Origin: Faecalibacterium sp. An122
GTDB lineage: Bacteria > Bacillota > Clostridia > Oscillospirales > Ruminococcaceae
Direction: 5' to 3'
DNA: 64,000 nucleotides
Assembly: GCF_002160895.1 (NCBI RefSeq)
Contig: NZ_NFLL01000001.1
Span: 364,563 to 428,562 of the forward strand
A program made the position numbers and the translations under genes. Positions 36,916 through 45,933 of the stretch are shown in pieces. How positions within the stretch are numbered: position 1 is the first letter of the stretch; every line of letters starts with the position of its first letter. A model generated the notes under the pieces. It had not been told where the DNA came from. It made no database searches and worked only from the letters and a program-made list of their open reading frames with translations.

Positions 36916-37240
36916 TTATTTCTTCCTCTCGCAGCAGCACCACCAGCCTCTCCCCGCCCTACTCAGAATCCACATTGGGTTCCAGACGATCAGCGGGTTG
37001 ATAACCACCCCATCTGCCAGGATATTTTCCTCCAACTGTTTCCGCTCTTCTTCCCGCAGGGGCGAATTTTTGCCTGCAAACTCCGGGCCAATGGTGAGAT
37101 GCTGCAACATAGGGCGGGTGCTATCCCGGTAAGCCGCAGCAGGTTGGATGTAGTAGTCGAAACCATAGCGGGTGTGGCAGTAAGTACAGACATTCTTGGT
37201 CTGCTGATGTACAACCTTAACATATATGCTTTTTTAGTAC
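36916..37240 (-). pseudogene. Fragment of a mobile-element gene (two-cysteine motif and ParB-like region)
   Basis: On the reverse strand one frame reads VKVVHQQTKNVCTYCHTRYG, then FDYYIQPAAAYRDSTRPMLQ and PLREEERKQLEENILADGVV, followed by INPLIVWN. The second half resembles the start of ParB/Srx-type nuclease domains, and the first carries C-x2-C. There is no start: a TAA lies just upstream in frame, and homology is lost after WNP near 36,965. It belongs with the xis/int remnants. Confidence 0.5.
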
Positions 37241-37403
37241 GGGGATCGTCAGGCTAAAGCGCTTTTGATTCTCCTAATGTTATTCTTGGCTTATTTCAGC
37301 AGCAACTTATTTTTTGAATTGACTTGCTTTTCCATCCAGCTTCGGTATAATATCAATAAAGACTATTTTTGAATTTTGTACTTTATCAAGGTGGTGACGG
37401 CTT

Positions 37404-38039
37404 ATGGCACGGAAAGCCTATTCAGAACAGGAGCGGGAGCAGGTAAAAGAGGCCTTGATGGTCGCTGTACTCCAATGTATTGTGGGCCGGGGTCTGATCC
37501 ACAGCAGCATTGAAACTTTGTGCCGAAAAACAGGTATCTCCAAAACCTTTTTCTACAGTCTCTTTGCCTCCAAGGAGGAACTGGTGTGCCAAGCCCTGCG
37601 ATATCAGCAGCCCCGGCTGCTGGATTACGCGCGGCATCTGATGAAAGATCCATCCCTCAGTTGGCGGGCAGGAGTGGAGACATTCCTGAAAAATTGCTGC
37701 TATGGAGCCAAAAGTGGGGTTGCCATTTTGTCCATTGAGGAAGAACAGCAGGTTTACCGCTGCCTTTCCGAAGAGAATTTCCAGGCATTCCGGCGGGATC
37801 AGACTGTTTTTTATGGCAACCTGCTCTCTATCTTTGGCCTCCCGGCAGACAGCATAGACCCCCGTCTGTTTGGCAATCTGGCTCTAGCCATGATGATGGT
37901 CCACAAGGCCATCCCCGACACCATGCCCTTTCTTTTCCCGGAAGTGGCGGAGGAGATGGTGGACTTCCAGGTCAAGGCTCTAGTGGATGAGATGCAGCAT
38001 ATCAAAGAGAATATGCCTCGGGTAGAACAAGATGATTAG
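37404..38039 (+). CDS. TetR/AcrR-family transcriptional regulator
   Basis: The 211-aa protein has an N-terminal TetR HTH (IVGRGLIHSSIETLCRKTGI, SKTFFYSLFASKEELVCQAL) and a helical ligand domain. TATAAT near 37,351-37,356, with TTGCTT 16 bases before, forms its promoter. No obvious target gene adjoins; the downstream genes start after a strong terminator. Confidence 0.9.
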   Translation: MARKAYSEQEREQVKEALMVAVLQCIVGRGLIHSSIETLCRKTGISKTFFYSLFASKEELVCQALRYQQPRLLDYARHLMKDPSLSWRAGVETFLKNCCYGAKSGVAILSIEEEQQVYRCLSEENFQAFRRDQTVFYGNLLSIFGLPADSIDPRLFGNLALAMMMVHKAIPDTMPFLFPEVAEEMVDFQVKALVDEMQHIKENMPRVEQDD

Positions 38040-38148
38040 AGTTCAATCTCCATGTCTAAACGGACACAAAACAACAGAATACTCTCAGTCGTACAAGGAA
38101 CGCTGCCCTCGGACAAATGTCCTTGGTTTTGTGCGGCCTTTTCGCGCC

Positions 38149-38200
38149 CTGTGTCAGTCTGCCCCAATGGCAGGCTGATGCGGGGCGTTTCTTTTATTTC
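38149..38200 (+). terminator. Terminator after the TetR gene
   Basis: CGCCC...CAGTCTGCC and GGCAGGCTGATGCGGGGCG form a long imperfect stem around CCAAT, followed by TTTCTTTTATTT. The small GGACAAATGTCC palindrome at 38,112-38,123 lies just before it. Confidence 0.75.
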
Positions 38201-38272
38201 AAAAGTTAGAGCTGATACTGGACGGTGCATTGTATCTCTGCTGTACCAGCAAACATGAGAGGAGAGCATTAC

Positions 38273-38446
38273 ATGAGTCTACCAAAACGAAATAGTGCGG
38301 ACGGACGCTGTCACTGGATGAATCCCGAGGTACAGGAAGAACTGCAACCGCTCTTTGACCAGTGCATCCAGGATGCGTCAGAAAGTTGTGGAAGCAGCGC
38401 CGGAGGAACTGAAGGAACGGTATCCGGAAATTTTTCAATAGGATGA
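38273..38446 (+). pseudogene. Short ORF with probable frameshift at the head of the immunity-like run
   Basis: From ATG 38273 (GAGAGGAG upstream) the frame gives MSLPKRNSADGRCHWMNPEV and on to CIQDAS, then turns into low-complexity SCGSSAGGTEGTVSGN. The neighbouring frame from the same point reads QKVVEAAPEELKERYPEIFQ and a stop, which looks like the true C-terminus. I infer a single-base indel near 38,378-38,382 in a roughly 57-60-aa protein. It is the first gene of the run of immunity-like genes. Confidence 0.5.
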
Positions 38447-38459
38447 CAGGAGGATTCGG

Positions 38460-39551
38460 ATGAGTGAAGTAAGTTACTTAAATGTACCTTCCATGATGGC
38501 TGCCATCCAAAGCGGCGACATAAAGGCGCTTGGTTCCCTGCTTCATGCAGGGCACTCTCCCAATGAACCGCAGTGCTATCAAGTCATGATTGGAGAGTGG
38601 CCCCGGGATGGCGAAGCCTTTCCGCTGGAACTGGCTGTGCTGGAAAATCGGATGGACATGGTGCAGCTCCTGATCGAATCCGGAGCAGATTTGACCCATA
38701 ACCCAGAAGAATCACTTTATGGCTCCCTGCGCAGCCAAGATCTGACCCTATTTTCCTTTTTGGTAGATGCGGGAGTCAAAATCCCCGCAGGGCAAAGGGA
38801 TATATGCAGGCTGTTTCTCCACTTGGTGGATCGGCATGAGCCTAACGTGCTCCCCATTTTGGAAAGGCTGGACATGGATTTGAAACAATACGGCGGTGAA
38901 GCCCTGCGCAGCATGGCAAGCCATGGGAATCAGCTGCTGGTGGAGTATCTGATTCAAAACGGGGCGGACATTAACTATCACAAGCCAGATATGGTGTTTC
39001 CTTACGCTTCCACACCTGTCACAGAAGCGGCACGGCACAACGATTTTTCTATGGTGCGCTGGCTTGTGGAGCAGGGTGCAGACATCACCATCCCGGATAA
39101 ATACGGCGACCGGCCCTACACCGTGGCAGTGAAGAACAAAAATCAGGAAATGGCCGCCTACTTAAAAGCTCTGGAGCCGGAGAAATGGCACAACGAACAG
39201 GAAAAAGCACGTCAGCTCATACCTTACAAGTTGCCTGCCAAGCTGGTGGAATACTTAAAGACCGGCCCCTTGCGTCTGGAATTTCCGGAGTGGGAGCTGG
39301 TGAAATGGGCAGAACTTTATCCCTACATGGATATTCAGGAGATGACCTGGAAACGAAAAAAGCTGCTCTCCCTCATGGCGAAGATGGACAACTATAGCGA
39401 TTACCTGCTGCTGTGGAACCCCAGGGACAAAAAACTTTGGTATCTGGACATCGAGCATAAGGAGTTTCATCCGTTAGCCAAATGGGAGGAATTTATCGCT
39501 GCTCCCGGAAAATATCTCAATGGAATGATTGAGGGCGAGTTTGAGGAATAA
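38460..39551 (+). CDS. Ankyrin-repeat protein with a C-terminal immunity-like domain
   Basis: The 363-aa protein has several ankyrin repeats over residues 8-240 (ELAVLENRMDMVQLLIESGA, SHGNQLLVEYLIQNGADINY, ARHNDFSMVRWLVEQGADIT). A C-terminal domain (about 255-363) is rich in aromatic and acidic residues (LLLWNPRDKKLWYLDIEHKE) and resembles SMI1/KNR4-like modules. Ankyrin and SMI1-like proteins often serve as immunity proteins of polymorphic toxins. AGGAGG lies before the ATG. It is followed by the DUF2262 gene at 12 bases. Confidence 0.8.
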   Translation: MSEVSYLNVPSMMAAIQSGDIKALGSLLHAGHSPNEPQCYQVMIGEWPRDGEAFPLELAVLENRMDMVQLLIESGADLTHNPEESLYGSLRSQDLTLFSFLVDAGVKIPAGQRDICRLFLHLVDRHEPNVLPILERLDMDLKQYGGEALRSMASHGNQLLVEYLIQNGADINYHKPDMVFPYASTPVTEAARHNDFSMVRWLVEQGADITIPDKYGDRPYTVAVKNKNQEMAAYLKALEPEKWHNEQEKARQLIPYKLPAKLVEYLKTGPLRLEFPEWELVKWAELYPYMDIQEMTWKRKKLLSLMAKMDNYSDYLLLWNPRDKKLWYLDIEHKEFHPLAKWEEFIAAPGKYLNGMIEGEFEE

Positions 39552-39563
39552 GGAGAGAACGCA

Positions 39564-40412
39564 ATGTTTGAGGAATTCTATCAAAAATACGAGACTGAGG
39601 AGCAGGAAGTGATTGCCCTGATTCGCAAGTGCATTGGGGCTGGGTGCCATAAGGGTGACAGCGGCAACTTTTGGGACATGACCGCCATGACACTGGGCAT
39701 GGTGTTCTGCAACACCGGCAAGGTCAGCATCAAAGAAGGCCGGCTGGAGTGGCCGGTTACGGAAGCGGAACGCAACAGTGAAAAAGGCTGGGGACGTTTG
39801 CAGCCAGGGCAGATTTGCCGTCTGAAGGTGCGCAGATTGCTGGATGGGTTGGTACCTGAACATACCACTCCGGATCAGTTTAACAGCTGGGCTGTTATAG
39901 ATGTACTGGAGCCTTCTGTCCCCTGCCCTCCGTTGGAGGCAGTATGGGAGGAATACCAGAAGCCCGTGAACATTAAGGATGAAGTCCTGGGAACTCTGAA
40001 GCTGAACCGGGATTTTGGGCTGCTGGATGGCGAAATCTTGTGGAACGGAGAGAAAGTTTCCCTTGCTCTAGAAATTGACCTGGAGGACGAAGAAACCTGG
40101 GATACCGCCCGCAGCTTTGCCCGCAAAGTTATGGCATCCTGCGAAAGCTGGGACAAGTCCATGCGGGAATTTGCGGCAAAGGAACTGACCGAGTCGGCCA
40201 ATGAGTGGCTGGCAGATGACGATGAGAAGGAAAATGCGGATCCTATTACAGAAGAAGTATCTGCCCAGCGCATTACTTTGTCAGAATTGGTCCTTACTTA
40301 CGAGGGTGACCTTACAGCCTATTTTGATGATGACGATATGTTCTGGGGACACACTGTTGAGGTCGGCGGATCTCTGGAAAATGGGATAGAGCGTGCCAAT
40401 ATTGCGGGATAA
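39564..40412 (+). CDS. DUF2262 protein
   Basis: The 282-aa acidic protein has the DUF2262 pattern in its C-terminal half: LGTLKLNRDFGLLDGEILWN, then VSLALEIDLEDEETWDTARS and a C-terminal FWGHTVEVGGSLENGIERA. The N-terminal half (VFCNTGKVSIKEGRLEWP) is a separate beta-rich domain. The family is of unknown function and is often found next to other immunity-like genes. AAGGAGAG precedes the start. Confidence 0.8.
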   Translation: MFEEFYQKYETEEQEVIALIRKCIGAGCHKGDSGNFWDMTAMTLGMVFCNTGKVSIKEGRLEWPVTEAERNSEKGWGRLQPGQICRLKVRRLLDGLVPEHTTPDQFNSWAVIDVLEPSVPCPPLEAVWEEYQKPVNIKDEVLGTLKLNRDFGLLDGEILWNGEKVSLALEIDLEDEETWDTARSFARKVMASCESWDKSMREFAAKELTESANEWLADDDEKENADPITEEVSAQRITLSELVLTYEGDLTAYFDDDDMFWGHTVEVGGSLENGIERANIAG

Positions 40413-40464
40413 CGGTTGCATAAGACATACAATCTGATATTTGAATGCGAAAGGAGAAATCACA

Positions 40465-40791
40465 ATGAAAGCATTTGACCCGAATTACAAACTGCTGGAC
40501 GAGATGTACCAGGATGATTACTATCCAGTTTTTCTGGTGGACCAGGTAAAGTCCCAGCTCCAGAAGGTTATCGACCTGCTGGAGAGCGGCGAAACCGACA
40601 CCGAAGTGATACAGAAAAATCTGGACGAGGCGGTCTGCGGCATCAATAACCTCCAGGACGAATTTTACGAGAACGACAGCGAGATTGAAACGGTGGCCCG
40701 AGATTGTATTGGAGACACCGTTGCCTACATTCTGGAGTGGTTCGGTATCCCGATTGATATGGAGGAGGCCATCCGGGAACGGGACTGGTGA
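40465..40791 (+). CDS. DUF5713 protein
   Basis: The 108-aa acidic helical protein has the DUF5713 pattern: LLDEMYQDDYYPVFLVDQVK, then VIDLLESGETDTEVIQKNLD and FYENDSEIETVARDCIGDTV. AAAGGAG precedes the ATG. Function unknown; it lies in the middle of the immunity-like run. Confidence 0.8.
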   Translation: MKAFDPNYKLLDEMYQDDYYPVFLVDQVKSQLQKVIDLLESGETDTEVIQKNLDEAVCGINNLQDEFYENDSEIETVARDCIGDTVAYILEWFGIPIDMEEAIRERDW

Positions 40792-40935
40792 TTTTTCAGT
40801 GCTTTGACCACATGGCTGTCGCTATGATGTGGGAATTGGGAAAAGGAGAAACTACCTATCCTCCAAGCCAGAACAAGTGCTGCTGGTTCTGGAACGGTGC
40901 GGTATCAAGTCAGACTTGCTGTGAGGTGCGCTGCT

Positions 40936-41919
40936 ATGAACGAAAATCTATTTCGTCCACAATTTGACCGATTGAAACGGTCTGATAAGCTCCGGCTGAT
41001 GCAGGCTCTGGCAACTCGTTATCATTTGACATTCAAGGAACTGTATGCCTTTTCCCGCTGGGGGCAGAGCTGCACCACCGGTGTATTTGAAAAGTCGGGC
41101 CGGGAGTTTGTCTTTGTCCCAGGCGATACCGTGACGCTTGGTTGGGAGGGCTTTGCCCAAGGGATGGACAAGGCTAATCTAGAGGAACTGGCGGGTCTTT
41201 TTGCAGAAATCGAATATGAGGGCACTGCGGAGGATTTTCTAAGGCAAGGCATGGCCCCGGTACGCCAGGTGACCATCGGCCCCATGCTGGTGGGCCGCAA
41301 GCTTGAAGAAATCGGCTGGGAAAGCGTCCCCATAAACGACCCTCGCATTGCCGCCCACCCAGACTGGCTGGATGCGTTGCAGAAGTTTGCGGACCGGGAC
41401 GGCCAGAGCCTTGAGATCCACGAGACGATCCGCTTTGAACGCAATGGCGATGCCTGGCAGGCGTGGCTGTGCCATCCGGTGACCTATCCAAAATTTCTGC
41501 TATCCCTGGTATGGGAGCTGGCAGCCACCCTCCCCACACCGGACGAGTGGGCCTATCTGTGCGGGGGCGGATGCCGCACCCTGTTTCCCTGGGGGGATGG
41601 GCTGGATCATTCTATGCATCTGCACCATTTCGAAAGTGAGGAAGATCAGGGCAAGCCATACGACATGGAACAGCCCAATTTCTTTGGTCTATCCATCGCC
41701 TACGACCCCTACAAGCGGGAGCTGGTAGATGGAAAAACATTGACCACCTGCGGCGGTGATGGGGGCTGCAACATCTGCGGCGGTATGGGTCCTCTGCTTG
41801 GATATATGCCCTGTTCCCCCCACTGCAAACCGGAGGTTTGGGAGGACAACGAGATCCACAATGACTATGATTTTTTCCGCCCGGTGATCCGGGTGGATCG
41901 GGAAATAAAATTTCAATAA
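40936..41919 (+). CDS. SUMF1-like (formylglycine-generating enzyme fold) protein
   Basis: The 327-aa protein has an N-terminal helical part and a C-terminal half with SUMF1-like features: LPTPDEWAYLCGGGCRTLFPWGD and NFFGLSIAYDPYKRELVDG. A cysteine-rich loop (CGGDGGCNICGG) follows. The copper-binding cysteine pair of true formylglycine enzymes is not evident, so catalysis is doubtful and it is probably a fold relative. GAGGTG precedes ATG 40936. Confidence 0.65.
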   Translation: MNENLFRPQFDRLKRSDKLRLMQALATRYHLTFKELYAFSRWGQSCTTGVFEKSGREFVFVPGDTVTLGWEGFAQGMDKANLEELAGLFAEIEYEGTAEDFLRQGMAPVRQVTIGPMLVGRKLEEIGWESVPINDPRIAAHPDWLDALQKFADRDGQSLEIHETIRFERNGDAWQAWLCHPVTYPKFLLSLVWELAATLPTPDEWAYLCGGGCRTLFPWGDGLDHSMHLHHFESEEDQGKPYDMEQPNFFGLSIAYDPYKRELVDGKTLTTCGGDGGCNICGGMGPLLGYMPCSPHCKPEVWEDNEIHNDYDFFRPVIRVDREIKFQ

Positions 41920-41937
41920 AACCAGGAGGATACAACC

Positions 41938-42423
41938 ATGGGATTTTTCAGCAAACTGTTTCAAGGCCCACAGACTGACATGGAAAAAAGCAACACAAAC
42001 CGGCAGAAGATCCGCCAGATGTTCCGCCAGGCGGTGGAAAATGGCGACTCTTACCGGCTTATTGTGGGTTACACCGAAGATGTCAGCCGCTTCAACTATG
42101 GTTTTGTCCACGGCAGCAAAACCAAAATCGGCAACCTCATTGTCGGGTGGAACCAGGATACTCAGACCATTGTGGTTCTCCCCACCGTACCGGATCTTTC
42201 CGGCTGCGGTGGCCCCGTCTGTTACCGCCGGGATGAAATTCACAAGGCATACCGCAACAAATACCCCACCGACGCCTTCATCATTTATCCTGACCGTGGC
42301 AGCTATATTGCTATCAATGCCTATGAGTGGCTGGACGACGAAAGCCTCTATATCTATCTGGAACAGAAGGAAGAACTGGAAGCATTCACAGCCTTCTTTG
42401 TGAATCAGTTCGCCAAAAAGTAA
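41938..42423 (+). CDS. Unknown protein in the immunity-like run (161 aa)
   Basis: I do not recognise a family. A short amphipathic N-terminus (MGFFSKLFQGP) is followed by a compact alpha-beta domain (YRLIVGYTEDVSRFNYGFVH, IGNLIVGWNQDTQTIVVLPT). AGGAGG precedes the ATG. It lies 18 bases after the previous gene and 42 before the next, so it is cotranscribed with them. Confidence 0.7.
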   Translation: MGFFSKLFQGPQTDMEKSNTNRQKIRQMFRQAVENGDSYRLIVGYTEDVSRFNYGFVHGSKTKIGNLIVGWNQDTQTIVVLPTVPDLSGCGGPVCYRRDEIHKAYRNKYPTDAFIIYPDRGSYIAINAYEWLDDESLYIYLEQKEELEAFTAFFVNQFAKK

Positions 42424-42465
42424 GACCGCCGTCAAAAAAGGCGATGCTGAAAAGGAGAATTTCGT

Positions 42466-45400
42466 ATGGAACTGCTGAAACAATGCCAGCTGTGGTTCGA
42501 ACAGAATGAAGTTCAGAAGATCATTGACACCCTGGAAGCCCTCCCCGCCGGAGAGCGCACACCGGAACTGGACAGTGAACTGGCCAAGGCCTACATTTCT
42601 ATTGCCGAAATCGGAGCGGCAGGACATCCCCTCTACCAAAAAGCCCTGGACCTGCTCCAGCCCCACGAGGAGGAACTGGGTGAGGACCACTGCTGGAATT
42701 ACCGGATGGCTTCGGCCTATTACTATCTGGATGAGGAAGGCCCCGCCCTGCGTTACTTTGAGCGAGCCCTGAAAGCCCGCCCCGGCGATCAGGACACCCA
42801 GCAGTATATCGACGCCTGTCGCCATTGTCTGGCCCTGCCCCGGTTTGACAAAAACTTCCGAGAAAGGACGCAGGAAGCCTGGGCCGCTTTTGCCCAGATT
42901 GAGGCCGAGCTGCGTCAAATCATGGATACTGACGAAACACACCAGCGCGGCGAAGAACTGATTGAAAAATGCGGAAACGCGCTCAAGACCGCTCTGTGTG
43001 ATACTGCCTTTGAGCTAGGATTCAATGGCGAAATGTATGAACTGGTTCTCAGCCCGGAGGGTCTTCGGTCCCGCCTGTTTCCGCTGGTGTATTTCCAGCA
43101 GCAGGCACCGGCATCGGTGCTGGAACACTGGATTGTCCGGGTGGGCCGCCAGCCCTGTGAGGGCTTTATGCTGCGGGCCGGAGACATCGAAATCCGGGCC
43201 GAGGATGTCCAGATGTGGGTGGAACTCACCGACAATCAGCAGGTAAACCTGGTTCTTTCCTTTGAGAAGCTGAAGGGCCTTCTGCAGGAGGACGCCGACC
43301 GGGTGTGGTGGGCCCTCTCGATGCTGGTGGATCAAACCATCGGAGAAGTTTCCGCCATCGCCTTTGTTGCTGGGTTTGATGTTTATGCTCAGCCGAAAGA
43401 TGAACCGGCCAAGCTCCTTTCCGAACTGCCGGAGCTGCTGCACTCCATGGGCTTTACCCTCTGGCGGGACGGCAGCGACTATCTGGAAAACCGTTATCTC
43501 ACCTATGAGCTGAAACCGGTGCAGGACCCCGATGCCGACTGGCGGCTGGATGTCTATACTGGAAGCTGCCGGCTGCCGGTGCTTATCAACGACTATATGT
43601 CCGCCCGCAGTGATGTGATGGACGAATATCATCGGGACGGCATCGCGGCAGGGTTCTTCTGCTATCCCCTGTCCGGTTTTACCGGTGAGGAGCGAATCAA
43701 AACCATTCTGGAGTTCCGAGATGATCTGCGGGATGCTATTCTGCGGGAGGCAGGAGAGGAAGCCGTAACCTTCCTGGGTGGCGCTACCGGACTGTATCAC
43801 GGTTATCTGGATTTTATCGCCTGGGATTTGCCCGCTGTGCTGACAGCGGCGCAGGCGTTCTTTGAAGAAAGCGGCCTGCCCTATGCCCACTTCCACACCT
43901 TCCGGCGGGATGTGGGCGGCGTGCCGCTGCTGGACGAAGAAGAACCAGAGCCTGATATTCATGATGACACCGGTTCCCTTCTTTCAGCTGAGGACATCCA
44001 AACCCTGGCATCCTTTGACGATGGGGTGTCCGGCTACTTCGGAAAAATGCTCCGCTGGCTGGAAGACTTCATCAAAAACGGCGTGGAAGAAAGAAGATTC
44101 AGCGAAAAACAGGCCCGCCAAGATTTGCAGATTGCTCTTTGGTATGCCTACGCCTGCAACAACCTGAACGACTATATCCACTACTACCGTGCTGCGGAAT
44201 GGATGAAAGATTCCGAGCAAAATGCCGCAGGCTGCGGCACCTGGTACTATCGCTATTCGGTGGCCCTGATGTACTGCGGCAGGCTGGAAGAAGCACTGTA
44301 CTATGCAGAACAAGGCGCCAAGGAGGAACCCGGCTACCCCTGGATCTGGCTGCAACTAGGCAAGCTGCGGGCTCACTTTGGAGACAAGGCCGGCGCGCTG
44401 GACGCTGTACAGCAGGGGCTGTCGGTGGAGCCGGGAGATTATGAATTCCTGACTTTGAAAAAGGAAATCGAGGCAGGGGCATCCATCGAGCAGATGGTGT
44501 ATCACTGGATCAATGCAGACGCCGACCAGGCCCTCCAGCAGAGGCTGGATCAGGATGCAGACGACAAGGAACTGTCAGCCAACTGTATTCGGGTGGATCA
44601 GGCGGGCCTCGCCGCCTTTTACGAGCTATTCCACCCGGAACGCTATGGCTATCAGAAAAATGCCCCTTGCTGCGACTTACACTATCCGGTGCAGGGGCAC
44701 CCGGTGGAACTCTCTTTCCGGATGAACGAAGCCGGGCTCTCCAAACTGGGTATCGATTGGCTGCAGCAGCTGAAAGAGCATTTGGACCGCGGCGCATGGC
44801 TGACCCACACCCCCGAAGGGGAACCGGAAGGAACCCTGGCGGCGGTCTTTGTGGACCAGACTCGCCGCATCGGGCTTTTCTATCAGCAGCCTGGAGAGGA
44901 TCAATATTTTCAGATTTTCCTGAATCCAGACGGCACAAAGTCGGATGCCTTCTGGTCCTCAAGAAAAAACAGTGAGCCGGAAGTTTATTCGGGGGATGAG
45001 ATGTCTGCGATAGAGCAGCACATCAAAAATACCTTTGGTGCCTTTGAGAATGTGTTCCATGAGCTGGTTTCTCCTGACATCCATGTAGACATCTGCGTTA
45101 TTCCGCCTTCTGAGGAGCGAGACTATTACACGCTGGTGACGATGGGTATGGGTGCTCACCGGATGAATGTGCCCCAGGAACTGGCGGAATACAAGCTGGA
45201 GCGAGCGGAGCTGGCCATTGCTCTGCCGCCCGACTGGAAACTGGATGAGGAATCCCTGAAGGAGGAACAGTGGTACTGGCCCATCGGCCTCTTGAAAGTG
45301 CTGGCCCGCCTGCCCATTGCAGAGGACACCTGGCTGGGCTTTGGCCACACCATGGACAAGCAGTCCCCCTTTGCAGAGGACACGGAACTCTGTGCCGCCA

Positions 45401-45609
45401 TCCTCGTCGGTCCGCAAGATGTTGTCTGGAACGGCGGCGAAGTCTGCACTTTGCCGAGCGGCGAGGATGTTAACTTCTACCAGGTGATCCCCCTCTACCG
45501 GGACGAAATGGAGTACAAGCTGGCCCACGATGCAGATGCCCTGCTGGACAAAATGGCGGACGTCAGCTTTGTGGTAGACCCCAACCGCCGGGATGTCCTT
45601 ACCAGATGA
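42466..45609 (+). CDS. 1047-aa TPR and SUFU (suppressor of fused) domain protein
   Basis: The N-terminal 120 residues form TPR-like helices (ALPAGERTPELDSELAKAYI, YYYLDEEGPALRYFERALKA). The middle (about 130-540) is an alpha-beta domain ending DVGGVPLLDEEEPEPD. TPR helices return at about 550-670 (YSVALMYCGRLEEALYYAEQ). The C-terminal 350 residues carry a SUFU domain (NTFGAFENVFHELVSPDIHV, DYYTLVTMGMGAHRMNVP, AEYKLERAELAIALPPDW). Bacterial SUFU domains are known as immunity proteins of polymorphic toxins. The fusion is unusually long, suggesting several binding modules in one chain. Confidence 0.85.
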   Translation: MELLKQCQLWFEQNEVQKIIDTLEALPAGERTPELDSELAKAYISIAEIGAAGHPLYQKALDLLQPHEEELGEDHCWNYRMASAYYYLDEEGPALRYFERALKARPGDQDTQQYIDACRHCLALPRFDKNFRERTQEAWAAFAQIEAELRQIMDTDETHQRGEELIEKCGNALKTALCDTAFELGFNGEMYELVLSPEGLRSRLFPLVYFQQQAPASVLEHWIVRVGRQPCEGFMLRAGDIEIRAEDVQMWVELTDNQQVNLVLSFEKLKGLLQEDADRVWWALSMLVDQTIGEVSAIAFVAGFDVYAQPKDEPAKLLSELPELLHSMGFTLWRDGSDYLENRYLTYELKPVQDPDADWRLDVYTGSCRLPVLINDYMSARSDVMDEYHRDGIAAGFFCYPLSGFTGEERIKTILEFRDDLRDAILREAGEEAVTFLGGATGLYHGYLDFIAWDLPAVLTAAQAFFEESGLPYAHFHTFRRDVGGVPLLDEEEPEPDIHDDTGSLLSAEDIQTLASFDDGVSGYFGKMLRWLEDFIKNGVEERRFSEKQARQDLQIALWYAYACNNLNDYIHYYRAAEWMKDSEQNAAGCGTWYYRYSVALMYCGRLEEALYYAEQGAKEEPGYPWIWLQLGKLRAHFGDKAGALDAVQQGLSVEPGDYEFLTLKKEIEAGASIEQMVYHWINADADQALQQRLDQDADDKELSANCIRVDQAGLAAFYELFHPERYGYQKNAPCCDLHYPVQGHPVELSFRMNEAGLSKLGIDWLQQLKEHLDRGAWLTHTPEGEPEGTLAAVFVDQTRRIGLFYQQPGEDQYFQIFLNPDGTKSDAFWSSRKNSEPEVYSGDEMSAIEQHIKNTFGAFENVFHELVSPDIHVDICVIPPSEERDYYTLVTMGMGAHRMNVPQELAEYKLERAELAIALPPDWKLDEESLKEEQWYWPIGLLKVLARLPIAEDTWLGFGHTMDKQSPFAEDTELCAAILVGPQDVVWNGGEVCTLPSGEDVNFYQVIPLYRDEMEYKLAHDADALLDKMADVSFVVDPNRRDVLTR

Positions 45610-45933
45610 AATGGAAATCCGATGCGGGAAAGAAGAAATTGCCGAAACTCAGCAGGTTCCCCGGTATGGGACTCTGATCTAAAATTTCTGTAAACAGACT
45701 GCGGCTGCGCGTTTTGCAAACGCTTTCTCCGGCCCCGCCGTCTATCTTATGTGTATGGTCCAGGGCCGGACTTGTACGAAATACAAAAAGAAAAGAGCCG
45801 GGTTTAATAACATGAAAGGTGATGAAGATGATCTCCATCCGTTATGCCATTCTCTATCGATTTTAAATGCGTGTCTATGCCATCCTCCATCTTCTACCCC
45901 AGGTTGTTCAGCGTCAATGGGAGGATATAAGAA
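45610..45933 (+). other. Intergenic region before the lipoprotein gene
   Basis: No gene can be supported. The short ORFs here lack good starts, and the segment seems a mix of degraded sequence. GGAGGATATAAGAA directly before 45934 is the RBS of the lipoprotein gene. Confidence 0.4.
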
